From positions 181,931-245,930 of the forward strand of contig JAJEKV010000386.1 of the NCBI GenBank assembly GCA_021234155.1: a DNA stretch of 64,000 nucleotides, read 5' to 3'. A program made the position numbers and the translations under genes. Shown here in pieces: positions 44,401-56,639 of this stretch. The notes beneath the pieces were generated by a model that ran no database searches, was not told where the DNA came from, and worked only from the letters and a program-made list of their open reading frames with translations. Positions within the stretch are counted from its first letter, which is position 1, and each line of letters opens with the position of its first letter. Origin of the DNA: Isoetes taiwanensis. Lineage: Eukaryota > Streptophyta > Lycopodiopsida > Isoetales > Isoetaceae.

Positions 44401-47400
44401 GTAAAGACCTGCAACACATTGTTCCTCGTGATCGCAAGAAAGCCGATGACATACAAACAGATAGGAATTGCAATCGCTATGTGGAAGGAACAAAAACAAT
44501 GTCCAAGACGCTATTATATGGAGCGTAGAGGACACACAGAATTTGCAGTTCATTGAGTATGTCCTTAAATGGACAAAGTATGATCCCTCACTCATGGCAG
44601 CTAGCAAGTTAAACAAGCCGGCCACTGGAAAGAATGTTCCAACCCAGGCGTAAAGGATAACGGCTGGTACCGCAGTCCTATGAATCTCTGTCTCTGTCTG
44701 GAATAACGGGCAATAGGGATATATTGTCTGGCTTCTCGACATGCAGAAAAGGTTTGCAGGCAGATAAGAAACCACCAAGCATTGCACTGAAAGCTAAACG
44801 AGATGAGAAGATGCCTTCTGTAATGGACACGAACTGGTTAAGGGCTCAGGCAAAGAAAAAACATGTGAAGCCCGTATCTATAGCAGAGGCCTCTACCGAA
44901 CCCAGAGCCCTCTCCGTGGAGCCTGTTTCCACTGCCCAGCCATCTGCTATTATAGATCCTGCTCAACCTCCGGCTATTTGTGCTCCCTCATCGCGGCTTC
45001 TAAAGATTCTACCATCCCAAAGTTCGGGAATCAACCTCCTCGCAAACTCAATACTTCGATATGCAGAACCTTCTTCTTCCAACACCCCTTCTCGCCTCTC
45101 CGGTGCCTGCATCGCCTAAGAGGCTAGCATTTCCTATTGCTTCAACTACCGACCGGAGCTCAAATTCAACTCAAGAAGAACGCGAAATTGGCGTAACAAA
45201 CCGCACGTAAGCTTGAACAATTCAAACGGTTCTACCCGCTTTGGTGTGAACTGTTTATGAAGGTTTCAATATTCGACAAGTAACCAGCTCCTCGCTAACC
45301 TCATGCATCAATGCGTCGAACGACCACGCGCACTCGTGAAGAGTTTCAAAACGTGATCCTCACGGAGGTGCTCACGCCGGGATGTTGTCCCATTCGACCC
45401 CATTACCGTGTGATTGTTATTGTTCATGATTTTTTGGTTTGTGGCTTTTAACTTACAAGTACACGCTACATCGTGAAAAAGATCACGTGGAATACAGAGG
45501 CTGACTTGAAGGGCAAAAATTTTGGATAATATCCGTAACCATGCGATATGTGCAAAATTTTCGGGTTGCTATGCGGTGTTGTTGGAGAGCCGAACAACGG
45601 GCCGGAGTTTGCTAAAGCCTACGCCGAGGGAGAAGAACAAGAGTGCTTTAATGGAAACTTGATGATAGAGAATACATTGAGTTGAGCATTCAAGGTAATG
45701 AAGTAATCGCTAACATCAGATATAGAGAGCCATTGTTAGAGAAGCTCCAACAGTGTGATCAACATAAAGCCGTATGGATGTCCTCCTCAAGGTCCCATTG
45801 GCACCGCCACCACCTCCGCATGGAAGGTATTTTTATTAGCCCAGCCAATGACATCGCGCCGCGATTTTCCTAACCATTTGTTTTGTAGGACTTCCACCAG
45901 ATAGCTACCACAACGCTGAAGGTGAAAGAGCTAAAGGACGAAGCAATTTATTTTATGGAGGAGCGGGTGTTCGAAGTTAATGGAAGTGGCCAACCATGAT
46001 GGGTCAACAAGAAGATTTGTGATGAGCATGGAGATTTTCCCCGATAAGCCCCTCGAAGGACTTCTTCAACAAAACCCGTTAAGATACCTTCGAGGCATGT
46101 CTAATGCAGAGGCTTTCGCCTACTCGATGAGATTTTGGAAGGAAAGACATACGCTAAGGTGCAAAGCGGATATCATGGCAGTTTAATTGCCGCCCAGCCA
46201 GCCATTGATATTAGAAGCCTCTTTTCATGCGGAAAGAGATTTTGTCATATGCTTCCACGCGCTTCGTAAAGAATACACTTTTTGGGAGGAGTTTTTTCGA
46301 CTTTCCCCGCTTTCACGGAACAGCCGGATTCGATATATCCCGATTCGGACATGAGTAACGGAAAGCCAATTACAATAAGGAACATGTTGTGGGTAATTTG
46401 CCCGCTGCATTTCTAGAACCCATTAGATCGATTTTGAAACCCCAAGAGGCTATCAAGGTCAAGGAGAAGAAAAATGTTGTGCATGCAGAATAAAGGAAGG
46501 GATTCCCACCTCCACTCCAAAGTTGTCCGAGAATGCTACTATGGTGTTCATAGACTTTAGAGGATTCTCTCGCGATTATGGACGGCAAGAAATATATGGA
46601 ACTCTTCACAAGAATATCCAAGATGACAATCGCTAACATTTATCACCTTGTGATTCCGATGCGGTCCTCAAGCGATTTGCCGATTGCTTGTATGTACCAA
46701 AAACAGATTCAATGGTCCCATATTTTTCAGAGGGTACATATGACGCAGCCGGGATGGGTGAACAAGAAAAGGGTGAAGGAATATCGCGATTACATCACCC
46801 ATATGTGCATTAACAAAAGTTTAATTCTAGGGTGAACGCGATTATGCCGAGCCGGAGCTTCGCTTTGACACGGTGAGCACCGCGACCACGAAGATCTTTG
46901 CCCCTTGCCACCAATGCCCCCGCTGGTGACGAAGATATCGATGAGAAAATGAAGAAGAAATGGCGACATATTTCACCTGCAAACCTAGGTACAAGTTTGT
47001 CGGAATGGAAGGTGACCATTTATCGGAAGTGCGCTTGAAGACATCATATGCCTACCACGGTTGACAAGCTTGTGCCGAAGGATGGTTGTGTTCTTGATTT
47101 CTTCTCGCCAGTAATCGCTTCTCGCGGTCGCCTTCACGCAGTGGAAAGAAGAGTATTGCTTTCGAAAAGCCGTGGTAAAGTGTGTCGATTTGAGGGCTTT
47201 CCCGATAAGCTCGAAAAAATGGTCGCATTGCATACCGGGAGACAGATGACGAGGATAAGGCAGAGCCCGAGAATGATCCTCATGCATCAATTTAAACATT
47301 ACCCAACTAACGATATATCTAACATCGATTCAATCTTGGATCAAATGGATGAGAAAAGCTACGAGGAAAGAATGCAGGAAACGAAAAAAAGACTTCGGAG

Positions 47401-48370
47401 GCTAATGAGAAAGGTATTACCGCTTAGAGCCCGTGGTTTCAAAAATTGGGGGCTTTAAATGAAAAATTTGATGCCTACATGCCTTTCTTGACAAAGGGTC
47501 GAGTTTCTAACACGAGGCATGGTCGCGGACACCGCATGGATCAAGAGGGTGAGCCATCGTGCACACAAGAGCATCAGTTCCAAAGAATGAAAAACCAAAC
47601 TCTTCCATGCACCCGAGCATCGCATGTGCCGAAAGCAGAGTGGCGCCAGATGTCGGCGGGACCCCATGGATACCGACAATCGGCGAGCGGATCCACATGT
47701 CCAACTCCTTGCGCAGCCATGTCCAGAGAAATCCCGTGATAAAAACAAAGCTAATCGAGATGGACACGTAAGATCTTTTACAAAGGGGGTGAACATGTAG
47801 CTAGGATAGTCAGGGCCGAAGCTAGGTGTTGTGCCCGAGACAAGATTCAAAACCCGATGATGGACTAATTTCTGCCCATATGGCAAAGGAATGTACATTG
47901 AAATGTTTGAGGAATACAATTTACAATGCTTTGAGTTTACTATTTCAGTTTTTTTTTTGTCTAAACATTCCTTGACACTATTAACTCACAATGTTCGCCA
48001 TCACGATCCTCATTATCACTTTCAATTCTTTTTATCCATGTGTAGAGCTTAACGGAATTGTAATATTACATCCATGGGCTGGCTAGGCAGCTTCAAATCT
48101 TCGCCGCGGGCGATCCCGGCCGAAAGTGTTTTCACTCTTTCTTGTGGACCGCTTCTTACCGCGAAGGAGCTTGGGATAGCCTTATACATGTCAAAGTCGG
48201 ATACATCACCTGGTTGTGCCCAAAAAGCAGCGGAAAAAACGCCAACTTTTACTCCCCAAGAACCATTTGCGGTGTTTTATAGACACCCAAGAACCTATTT
48301 TCATGCTAAACGAGAATTCAAATTCTCTAATTAATTAAATCGCGGCTTCAAATTCAGACCTTTTACTGTG
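41401..48370. other. Degenerate repeat region inside chromovirus
   Basis: No intact gene. Minus-strand fragment 42028-42276 and plus-strand fragments at 44724-45119 (Lys/Ser/Pro-rich), 45980-46186 (GLLQQNPLRYLRGMSNAEAF), 46578-46835 (ELFTRISKMTIANIYHLVIP and RVHMTQPGW) and 47048-47458 look like pieces of one long decayed plus-strand protein of a family I do not recognise. Tandem AATGGCTGG.ATTTATG at 43601-43650. Frame breaks are frequent and lie near CAG/CTG/CCGG-like words. Confidence 0.4.
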
Positions 48371-48834
48371 TTAGAGCGTAGGGTACGCCGGGCCAGCCTA
48401 CACCGATGAGTTCGCGCTTTGAGGTCAGATGTACCGTGGATGAATGAAAAGAGGGCTGTGGAGGGCTACATTGAAGGATTGGCCCCATCCATTAAGCTTA
48501 ATGGTTAAGGCCATAGACCCAAAATCGCTGGGTGTGAGGCCGAGGCTAAGGCATTGAGCCTCGAGGAGGACACAAAGAAGGAACCAAGATCCGCTGCCCT
48601 GCTCCTTACTCGCAGCCACGCCCACACCTTACCAACCCCGCCGCCAAGTCCGGGCCCTCTCAGCAGAACTCTTACGACCGCCCAGAAAGAAAGTCACCTT
48701 TCAACATGCCCGACAAACCGATAATGTCGGCAAGGAAGTTCGATCTCTTTACGCCTATTCCCAAAGAGGCCCAGATCGCATACGCAGAGATAAGGCATGT
48801 TAGTGTGTGTATGCTAATCCCGCACTACATGTAA
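48371..48834 (+). pseudogene. Chromovirus gag, C-terminal part
   Basis: Read across frames: YAGPAYTDEFAL-like, then EGYIEGLAPSIKLN, then KALSLEEDTKKE and PRKKVTFQHA, which fits the region after the capsid in Ty3/gypsy gag (V..Y..GL...I). No zinc knuckle was seen. It belongs with 37534-38110, separated by about 10.2 kb. Confidence 0.6.
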
Positions 48835-49560
48835 TTGCCCTTATGTCACATAGACGCCCAAACCTGGCCATGGCCGACCTTTGATTGGGACGATCTCGAA
48901 GTCAATTTTACCTCGCCGAGGAGGAGGCTCCCATTACATTCACATGGTGAGTCCCATATCCTTGTAGTTATTGAAACCGGCAATGCCGAAAAGTCACCGC
49001 CAAGTTATTTCCACCATAGGTCAAGTAGACAAAGCAAACCTTTTATAATTCTGATGGATACGGGAAGTACACATAATTTTGCTTCTCCTAGAATGGCCTG
49101 TGTATTGCGGCTTGAAACCTTGAGATCTCGAACCCAAGTCCGCCACTTTAGCCGCTGGTAAGATCGGACATACGCATGGGCCGCGATTAACCTTAAGATG
49201 CAAGTTACCAGGTGCACCGGGCTTGCCATGGGTGCCGAAGATAATGGATATTGGCAAGTATGATCTTATTGTTGGTATGGAATTTTGGCATCGCGAAAAG
49301 CCAATATAGATCATGAGAAACGGAAGTTACCTTCAACGCCGCTTAACGGAGCCTACAGAACTATAAAAGGTGACTCCTTAAACCCCATTATGCGCCTATC
49401 ACCATCAGGCAGCTTACATAAAGCTATACGTAAAGATAAGTTGCTTTGCATTATTAGGCTTGCCTCCATTGAGTCGATGCTAAGCGTAAGCAAGTACTTG
49501 ATACCTTGCGGAAGGGATTGCCAATCTTCTCCGGGAGAATTTAGCGATCTTTTTCCGTGA
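48835..49560 (+). pseudogene. Chromovirus protease region
   Basis: Contains KPFIILMDTGSTHNFASPRM, the aspartic protease active site (DTGSTHNF), followed by VLRLETLRSRTQV. Downstream frames read GADMEFW-like GMEFWHREK after a shift, which corresponds to the second half of the protease. Role: cleavage of the polyprotein. Frame breaks occur after residue 100 of the frame. Confidence 0.85.
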
Positions 49561-50440
49561 TGAGATCCAAAAACTTCCTCCTTTTAGAGGAGTAGAATGT
49601 GAGATAGCTGGAGCCGTGTACTAAGCCTACCAAAGAAGGCCCCGCACCGCATGAGTCCCCCGAGTTGGGCGTGAGCTTAAGAAGCAACTTCAGAGCTACT
49701 AAACCTAGGTTTCATTCGACCTAGTGTTTTCAGCCTTTTTACGCCCTATCCTTTTGTTAAGAAAAAAGGATGGCTCCTTGAGGATGTGTATTGACTATAG
49801 GCAGCTCAATAAGCACACCATTAAGAATCGCTATGCTTTGCCTAGGGCAGATGATCTAATGGACCCGGGGTAAGGGGCCAAGCGCTTCTCAAAGATTGAT
49901 TTACGCCCTGATATCATCAAATAAGGATCAGGAGGAGGGCATTCATAAATCTGCCAGACTAGATATGGGCATTATGAGTTTACCGTTATGCCTTTTGGAT
50001 TAACTAATGCCCCGCAATGTTTATGCAAGCAATGAATGATGTCTTCCCGACAATACTTAGATGATTTTGTTGTTATTTTCTTTTGACGACATTCTCATCT
50101 ATAGTAAAACCCGAGGAGCATGAGAAACATCTTCGTTGGCCCTAGAAAAGCTAAGATGCCATCAGCCTTTGCCAAGTTCTCTAAATGCAAGTTTGCCACC
50201 CCAAAGTGGATTATTTGGGACATATCATTTCAGCAGAGGGCATTGCGACATCCATCCAAAGAAAGATAGAGGCAAAGAAGGGAATGGCCTATTCCGTAAT
50301 GTTTCCGAGGTCCCAAGTTTCTTAGGATTAGCCGGATATTATCGAAATTTGTTAAGGATTTTGCAAAGATTAAAAGACCTCTTACTAATCTTACAAAGCA
50401 TGAGAAGGTGAAGGATTGGATTGAGCATTGGAAAGCAAAG
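49561..50440 (+). pseudogene. Chromovirus reverse transcriptase
   Basis: Conserved RT motifs are readable but scattered over three frames: [38 protein letters not shown], the active site as FFDDILIYSK (preceded by a partly duplicated YLDDFVV), and VDYLGHIIS with EVPSFLGLAGYYRN in the linker. At least eight single-base or short indels break the frame. The motif spacing is normal for Ty3/gypsy apart from these. Confidence 0.88.
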
Positions 50441-50900
50441 GTTCAAGGAAGTTTCCAAAGCAGCTTAAAGATGCTTTAACGCCACACCAGCCCCTCACAT
50501 TGCCCGACCCGGAGAAGGATAAACTAGTAGCAACGGATGCCAAGAAAATTGCTACTGGTGGAGTTCTAATGCGTGAGGGGAGGGTTATTGCCTATGATTC
50601 CAAGAAAATGAACTAAAACAAAGCAACGATACCCTACCCATGATCATCAGGAATTGTTAGCCGTTGTCCGCGGCTCATGGATATGGAGACACTACCTTCT
50701 TGGTAGAAGATTCCCAGTTGGATACGATCATCAAAGTCTCCAAGTATTTATCCACCCGCCCAAATCTCAATCTTCGGCCGAGAAGATGGATGGAATTTCT
50801 GGAGGAATATGATTTTGAGATTATGTATAAGCCCTGGAAGCACAATGTGGTTATGGATGCGCTTGTCATGCCATCCTTTGGTAACCCCAACCCATTGTAA
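50441..50900 (+). pseudogene. Chromovirus RNase H
   Basis: Frames 50428-50616 and 50664-50900 show LPDPEKDKLVATDAKKIATG followed by GVLMREGRVIAYDSKKMN, then HTDHKSL-like remnants and PRRWMEFLEEYDFEIMYKPW, then HNVVMDALV (KxNVVADALS type). The catalytic Asp of VATDA is present. Confidence 0.85.
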
Positions 50901-52250
50901 TGTAATTTCCACACTCACCGCTGAGTTTGGGAAACAAGTACAACGTACCTTTGGCCACGGATCCCGAAGTTCCGCGGATGTCCGGGATAGTTTGAATAAG
51001 GAGGCACGCACAGATAAGGAACGTGAAGCTTATCGTTCATATAAGAAAGAGGGCAACTTGTTATATTACAAGGATAAGTTGTGCGTAACTGAAACTTCGG
51101 GAGTGCGCAAGCTAATCCTCCATGACACGCATAACAGCCCTATAGCCGGACATGCGTGTTTTATGAAGACCTACTTTAAGATCCACCCGCCTATTTCCGG
51201 CCTTCTATGAAGAAGCACATTGCCGTGCACATTAAGCAAAGGTCGTGTGTCAGAAACCAAGGCGGAACAATTAAGGACTCCAGGAGAGTTGCAACCTTTA
51301 GATGTGCCCAATGCTAAGTGGGAAGTAATAACCATGGATTTCATTGTGGGCCTTCCACGCATTCGTGGATATGATGCATTGATGGTAGTAGTCGACAAAT
51401 TGTCGAAAAATGGCTCATTTCTTGCCATGTCGCAATTCAACGGATAAATTTCTTCGATACCGCTGGGCCCTATTTGCAAAGGAGATCTTCGTGTTGCACG
51501 GAATGCCACGAAGTTATTGTATCCCATGTGTGGATCCCAAATTTGTAAGTGCATTTCGAAAGATTTCTTTGCCACCATCCGCAAGCTTGCTATGAGTACC
51601 GCGATATCATCCTCAGACGGATGGTCGCATTGTGAACGCATTCAATCGTGATTATAGAGGATATGTCTGGGTTATGTGGAGTAAGCAATCACAAGGGCTG
51701 ACTATATTTATCCGGGTCGAAGTTCGGCTACAACAAAGATGAAGCGTGAGTCTTCCGTATCGTCTCCCTTTATGATAAATTATGGGTATCAATGTCTTAC
51801 CTGCATTAATATGGCATAACCCCGCTTCTAAAGTGGAGGTTTCTCAAAGAACTCCTCTTGGAAATGCAAGCTTTGGTCGAGGAAGTTCGTGGTTACCTAT
51901 TGGCTGCACGCAATGCCGTAAGAGTGTAGCCGATAAGCAATGTGACCCCACGAAGTCTTCCGTGTGGGTGAATCGGGTTGGCTCAAGATTAAGGTAAAAC
52001 AAGCCAAGCTTAAGATTGGTAACCAGAAAAGCTAGCACCCGTGATGGGCCGGGCCGCTCAAGATCACCGAACGCATTGGGGAGCAAGCATATCGCCCGGA
52101 TTTGCCACCCCGCTTGAAGATCCACAAGCTCTTTCATGTGAGTCTTCTAAAGCAAAGACACCCCTGCATCCGCAGCAGCATCTTGATACACCCACCCTAC
52201 TTGAGATGACGTAAGAGCATTTAGATATAGTGCCCCAAGCTCTTCTTGAT
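50901..52250 (+). pseudogene. Chromovirus integrase
   Basis: The zinc-domain remnants (HDTHNSPIAGH) are followed by the core start NAKWEVITMDFIVGLPR and DALMVVVDKLSK, then YHPQTDG-like sequence near 51610, and a C-terminal domain read in pieces (ADKQ.DPTKS, LKIGNQK, ITERIGEQAY.LDLPP, KLFHVSLLK). All in the right order, broken by many frame changes. Confidence 0.85.
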
Positions 52251-52269
52251 CGAGCATATGCTGCACTGT

Positions 52270-52400
52270 GAGGACTCAAATGTTACAATACTTGGTCAAG
52301 TGGAAACACTTGCCACCGAGGATGCTATGCGGGTGATGGAAAACAGACCTTGAGAAGCACTATCCGGACTTCATGCGCGCCAATCTCAAGGTCGCATTCA
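52270..52400 (+). pseudogene. Chromodomain remnant
   Basis: Directly after the integrase, the plus strand reads MLQYLVKWKHLP then, after shifts, DAMR-like sequence and LEKHYPDFMRANL. The YLVKW...P...W......YP.F pattern is that of chromodomains in chromoviruses, which direct integration to marked chromatin. This places the element in the chromovirus clade. Confidence 0.7.
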
Positions 52401-53068
52401 TCAACGATGCTATCAACCCGGCCCCTACGTAAGCTTCAAGGCTTGATTCGGGCCGAGACTCATGCAAGAGAGGGGTAGATGCATCGTAGAGTTGAAAATA
52501 GTTACCATGATGGGATCACTTTCGCTGCCTCTAGGACGGGTGTAATCACAATGTGGACATGACCGCCAACCGCTTGTAGAGCATGTAGTTCATAGCCGCA
52601 TTCATCTTGGCTATAATAGGAGCTTGACCATTCTTTTACGCCGCATGAATGAATTGCGAACCATAAGCATGATAGGTTCCTTTGTAGATAAATTTTCTTT
52701 TATTTCTTATGGGGTGGACCCTTCAACCACAACCTAATTAGTTTATCTATATAAACCGATATATTCACATGTGTGTGCCGGAGCGCAAAGACGCGGACTC
52801 CGCCCATGTTAGAGGGTTGCCATGACCAACTCTTCGGGCTTTTTATTTTGTCTACACGCTTTGTTTTGTTGTTACTCGATGTTGGTATTGACTTGGTCCT
52901 TGAACTTTTGATTATGATAATCATATAAAATGCACCTCGGTGCTTAAACCGCTTTTAAACTTTGAAGTTTTAATATATTACTTTCTGAATAAGGAATTCC
53001 CTTCCTTCATAATGTCATGTACTACAATTAGAGTCTAACCCCAATGCCGAGGACAAAGATTATTTTCT

Positions 53069-53080
53069 AAGGAGGGAGAA
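53069..53080 (+). other. Polypurine tract
   Basis: AAGGAGGGAGAA lies directly before the right LTR, the expected site for plus-strand priming. Confidence 0.85.
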
Positions 53081-54744
53081 TGACGCTCCAAGTATTTATA
53101 CGGTGATATGTATAAATATATTGACACGCCACCCAAGATAGATATCGCCACCATGGGGTATGGTAACCTAGGGGTTGACTTTAAAGGGATTAAATTAGCT
53201 ATGCTAATTTAATTATTAAGGATAATAACCTATAATTAAGGAATTAATATGTAAAAGGGATAATTAAGTTAATTATGGTTTGGGAAGATGCCACTTGGCC
53301 AAAATCGATTGGCTAACATGGTGATGCTAATTGAGGCATCAAGGTGGATCACTACCCCCATATCACCCATAATCCACTGTGAATAGCCAAGAGGAGCTGA
53401 GCGCCACCTTTGAGGAGCTGAGCGCCTACCTACCTTTTGCCTGCCAAATTGAAAAGCCACCCTTGCCTAGCACGCACTGCTGTGAGCCAGAGCTAAACGC
53501 CAAGTCCCAAGAAGATGGAAGTTTCAACGATAACGGGTCCAGCAGAACTCGGTAGGTGGCTAGTATAGGTTGATATTCTAGGTAGCCTCTGTTGGGCACT
53601 TGTTGTGTTGTTTTGTCTGTTTCTTGTGTTTTACTGTGAGGAACTAACCCTTGGTTGTAAAGGTAAGTTCTCTTTATATTCTGATTCTCGGATTTGCTCT
53701 CAAAGGATGGATTGATAGTTCTTTGCATAGTCTTACTCGAAATGGGGAAATAAGGGGGTAGAGACCTCCTCGAGCCCATATATTGTAGTATGCTCCTAGG
53801 TAGAGCCCCTCAGATATCCCAATAACGCGGCTCCGTGGCACAAGAGCCCACCGAAGTCGTGGATGCTATGGAATGGCTTAGCACCAAACAAGGGACACAA
53901 GTGGTGAAGTGGAGGTGGGGGTCTTGCACCTAACATAAAAGGCTCCCCGAGACTCCTACAAGGGACTAGGGCTCAATAGCCGGGCCGCTGAGCTAGGCTT
54001 ATCCAGGCCGGTATGGGTCCGACACTCCCGGGTACGAGGTGTGACCCGCATGGGGCATCCTGTACTTTGAGTAGATTTAGGGCGCAGTAAGTCGGGCACG
54101 GATGCGCGGGGTCGCCGATGCGCACGATTCTCTAGTCCACCCATGGAACCACTGCGGATCCCGAAGGGGACGCTCTCACCGCCACTCCGGACGGGCTTCA
54201 TGAACCCCGTAGTAGGCTCAGAGGGTGATACCTTGAGTCCGCGGTCCCGAAGGCTATAGTGATGCCATAGCATGATTCGACTCATCCGCAGTGTGCATGT
54301 GAGGGGCGGATGGAGGGACAACCCTAGCCGATGTTCTATGCCAGCCAACGCCATGTTAAGATTGGGGCCCCGGCCGATCTCTTGAGACCTAGCCACCGAT
54401 CCTCACCGGAGTTTGAGCCGGGTAGAACCATGGGGTTGGGGTGTCTTCTTAGGTTTAGATGCATATTCTTTGCCGCTGGTATTTGATGGATGCGCCACCC
54501 TTCGTGGTGGTTATTTATATGTGATTTATGCCGTGGTGCTAACCCCTGTATTCACGCTCGCGACGAGGGAGCCCCATTGAAGGCGTAATGAATGACCCTT
54601 TCAGGTCCTTCTTCGGCATCATATTATAGATGGCCCGAATAGACGGGAGGGTTCTCGCCATGGCGAAGTTGGTCGCCATGGGAGGGGAAAGTCCCCTGCA
54701 TGTATACCTACCGGAGGGTCGATATGTTCGTGGGAGCGCCAAAA
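53081..54744 (+). repeat. 3' LTR of the chromovirus
   Basis: Starts TGACGCTCC and ends about GGGAGCGCC.A. It aligns with 33477-35143 along its whole length, with identical AT-rich blocks and clustered small indels in GC-rich blocks. It is followed by a GACA flank and the N-terminal half of the DUF7869-like gene. Confidence 0.88.
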
Positions 54745-56587
54745 GACAATTATCTAGTTGCAAGAGGAGCTTTTGGGCAGATCTCGAGGTTTAGCACGAG
54801 ATGTTGAAGCTCCAACATGTTCATTAGGTCCATTCCTCCTAAATCTTGCCTTGTTAAACTTTTCAATACTATTAGGGTTCCATCCGACAATGCACTATGT
54901 AGTGCCCTCGGCTAGTCAGAGGGATCCTCAGAGGTGACCATTGTAACCCTTCTCATAGTTTCTAAACACCTCATGATACTCCCAATGTGAAAATCTGGAC
55001 CATCACTCCACAACTCTAAACCTGAAATGGCCATAATAGGTCCTGAGACTGCCCATGCAATATTGCCCCTAGCCATTGAAATGCAAAGGGGTATGATCTT
55101 CCACATGACTTAGGAATGTACTTTGAATTGTGGAAGACAAGTCTTGTTGGTCCATTTTATCATGTATAATACATAGATAGTTATTAGGTTCCATTGCGAT
55201 AAGGTCCTCCACATCCAATAAGTTGATCTATATGATAGTTGATATGTCATATGGTCCTTCATATGTTCCCTTATCTTTGCCCTTAGACTTGGTTGCACAG
55301 CCTTATCTAGTGTCTCATTTAACTTAGCACATAAATTGCACTTGGCAAAGTTGTTTGAAGTTGCTATGGTCACATGCTTGAAATGCTTATTCCATAGCCT
55401 ACTAAAAACTGGCCGGGATATAGAGGCCACCCAAGTTCCCCAAGCAATGCATTTATTTCCTCTAATATGCTCTTCCGGGTACAATGGGATGGCAATCTCT
55501 TTTCAACAATAACTCTACCCCTGCTTCATCCTTCTTACTCTTATGTGGCATGTTTTCTCGTGATTGAAATCCACATATCTTTCAAATATTTCCTTTGCAG
55601 CCTATAGTTCTGAGGTAGGCTTTACTGTGCCGTTGTTCCCATGCAATGCAATTTTACTACCATTTTCATGTCTCTTTTGCCGCTTGTGCCAAGAAGAGGT
55701 TGGAATTCCATGTATAGCCATCCATGCTTTTGAACATATCCACTTTCCATTCAATGGGAATCTTTTTCTTCTTTGATCTTTCATCCCTGAATTGCATAGC
55801 CAAATATGGTGTACATGAAATTCCTTCGCTATCACACTTATGTTCCCCGATATGTAGCTCTTGCTCCCACCAACTCCTCTATTGTGAACATTCTAACACA
55901 AGAAGCCCAACAACATTCACCTCCCTCTAACCTTCATCATAGCTTCAGGAGAACAATCATAACTGACTTGCATCTTTTTGGTGGGATAATGTTTGAAAGT
56001 TGAAGTGGCCTCTTGTTACACTATGTGAACATTGTTGACAATGGTTCTACATCTATAGGAAATGTGTAGTTCCCTCCAGTTGAATAATGTCCCTAGGCCA
56101 TGCAACAATAGTTGGAACCTCTAGTTGCTTCCACACAAGCTAGGCATTCTTGTTTGCCTGAACCCTTTTTCCTTCCAATTGTCATATAATTTTGAGATTG
56201 CCACACCTAACCTGTCCTCCCCTAATCTTTCATCATTCACCGCATTGATAGGATCTCGCTAGAACAATAATCCCTTCTCCCTATCTGTTGCATGCATGCA
56301 GGATCTTGACCTTTTGTTTTTCCAATCGACCCAGTATAAAGTACAATTTCCTTTCCTTTGGCATCATCCTTTTCATTTGAGGTCCTTTTCCTTTCCTTTG
56401 CCATCATCAACATCATTTGAGTCTTTTTCTTTCCTTTGCCATCATCAACATCATTTGAGATATTTTCCTTTCCTTGGCCATCATGTTCATTAGTTGGGGA
56501 TTTTTCCTTGCCTTGATCAAGATCATTGGGGCTTTTTTTTAGCATTTTGCATGCCATTGACCTAGAATGCATAAAAACATATAGCAA
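54745..56587 (-). pseudogene. DUF7869-like transposase candidate 1, N-terminal half
   Basis: Minus-strand pieces: a Lys/Asp/Gly-rich N-terminus with DDGKGK-type repeats (56237-56587), RFPLNGKWICSKAWMAIHGI then HENGSKIALHGNNGTVKP (55602-55835), WNKHFKHVTIATSNNFAKCN and LCAKLNE (55110-55484), CIIHDKMDQQD (about 55.14-55.17 kb), and LLQLDNC ending at 54745-54765 exactly at the retroelement. The C-terminal half begins on the other side of the element at 33476 with C-AGQNKNRW. Frames are interrupted by small indels or introns. The N-terminal repeats come from tandem CCTTTGCCATCATCAACATC units at 56390-56460. Confidence 0.7.
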
Positions 56588-56639
56588 GTTAGCATATCCA
56601 AATAACCTCTCACTAACATGTTCATAAATGAAAGCCTCA

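Larger units (their letters stand above)
33477..54744 (+). mobile_element. Chromovirus (Ty3/gypsy) LTR element with nested insertions
   Basis: LTRs at 33477-35143 and about 53081-54744 share long identical AT-rich blocks. A primer site follows the left LTR and a polypurine tract (AAGGAGGGAGAA, 53069-53080) precedes the right one. gag is at 37.5-38.1 and 48.4-48.8 kb, protease to chromodomain at 48.8-52.4 kb, all plus strand. The target duplication is GCACA at 33472-33476 and GACA (one base short) at 54745-54748. The host sequence on both sides is one DUF7869-like gene. Total 21.3 kb; without the nested 10.2-kb insert and the MITE about 10 kb. Confidence 0.9.
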
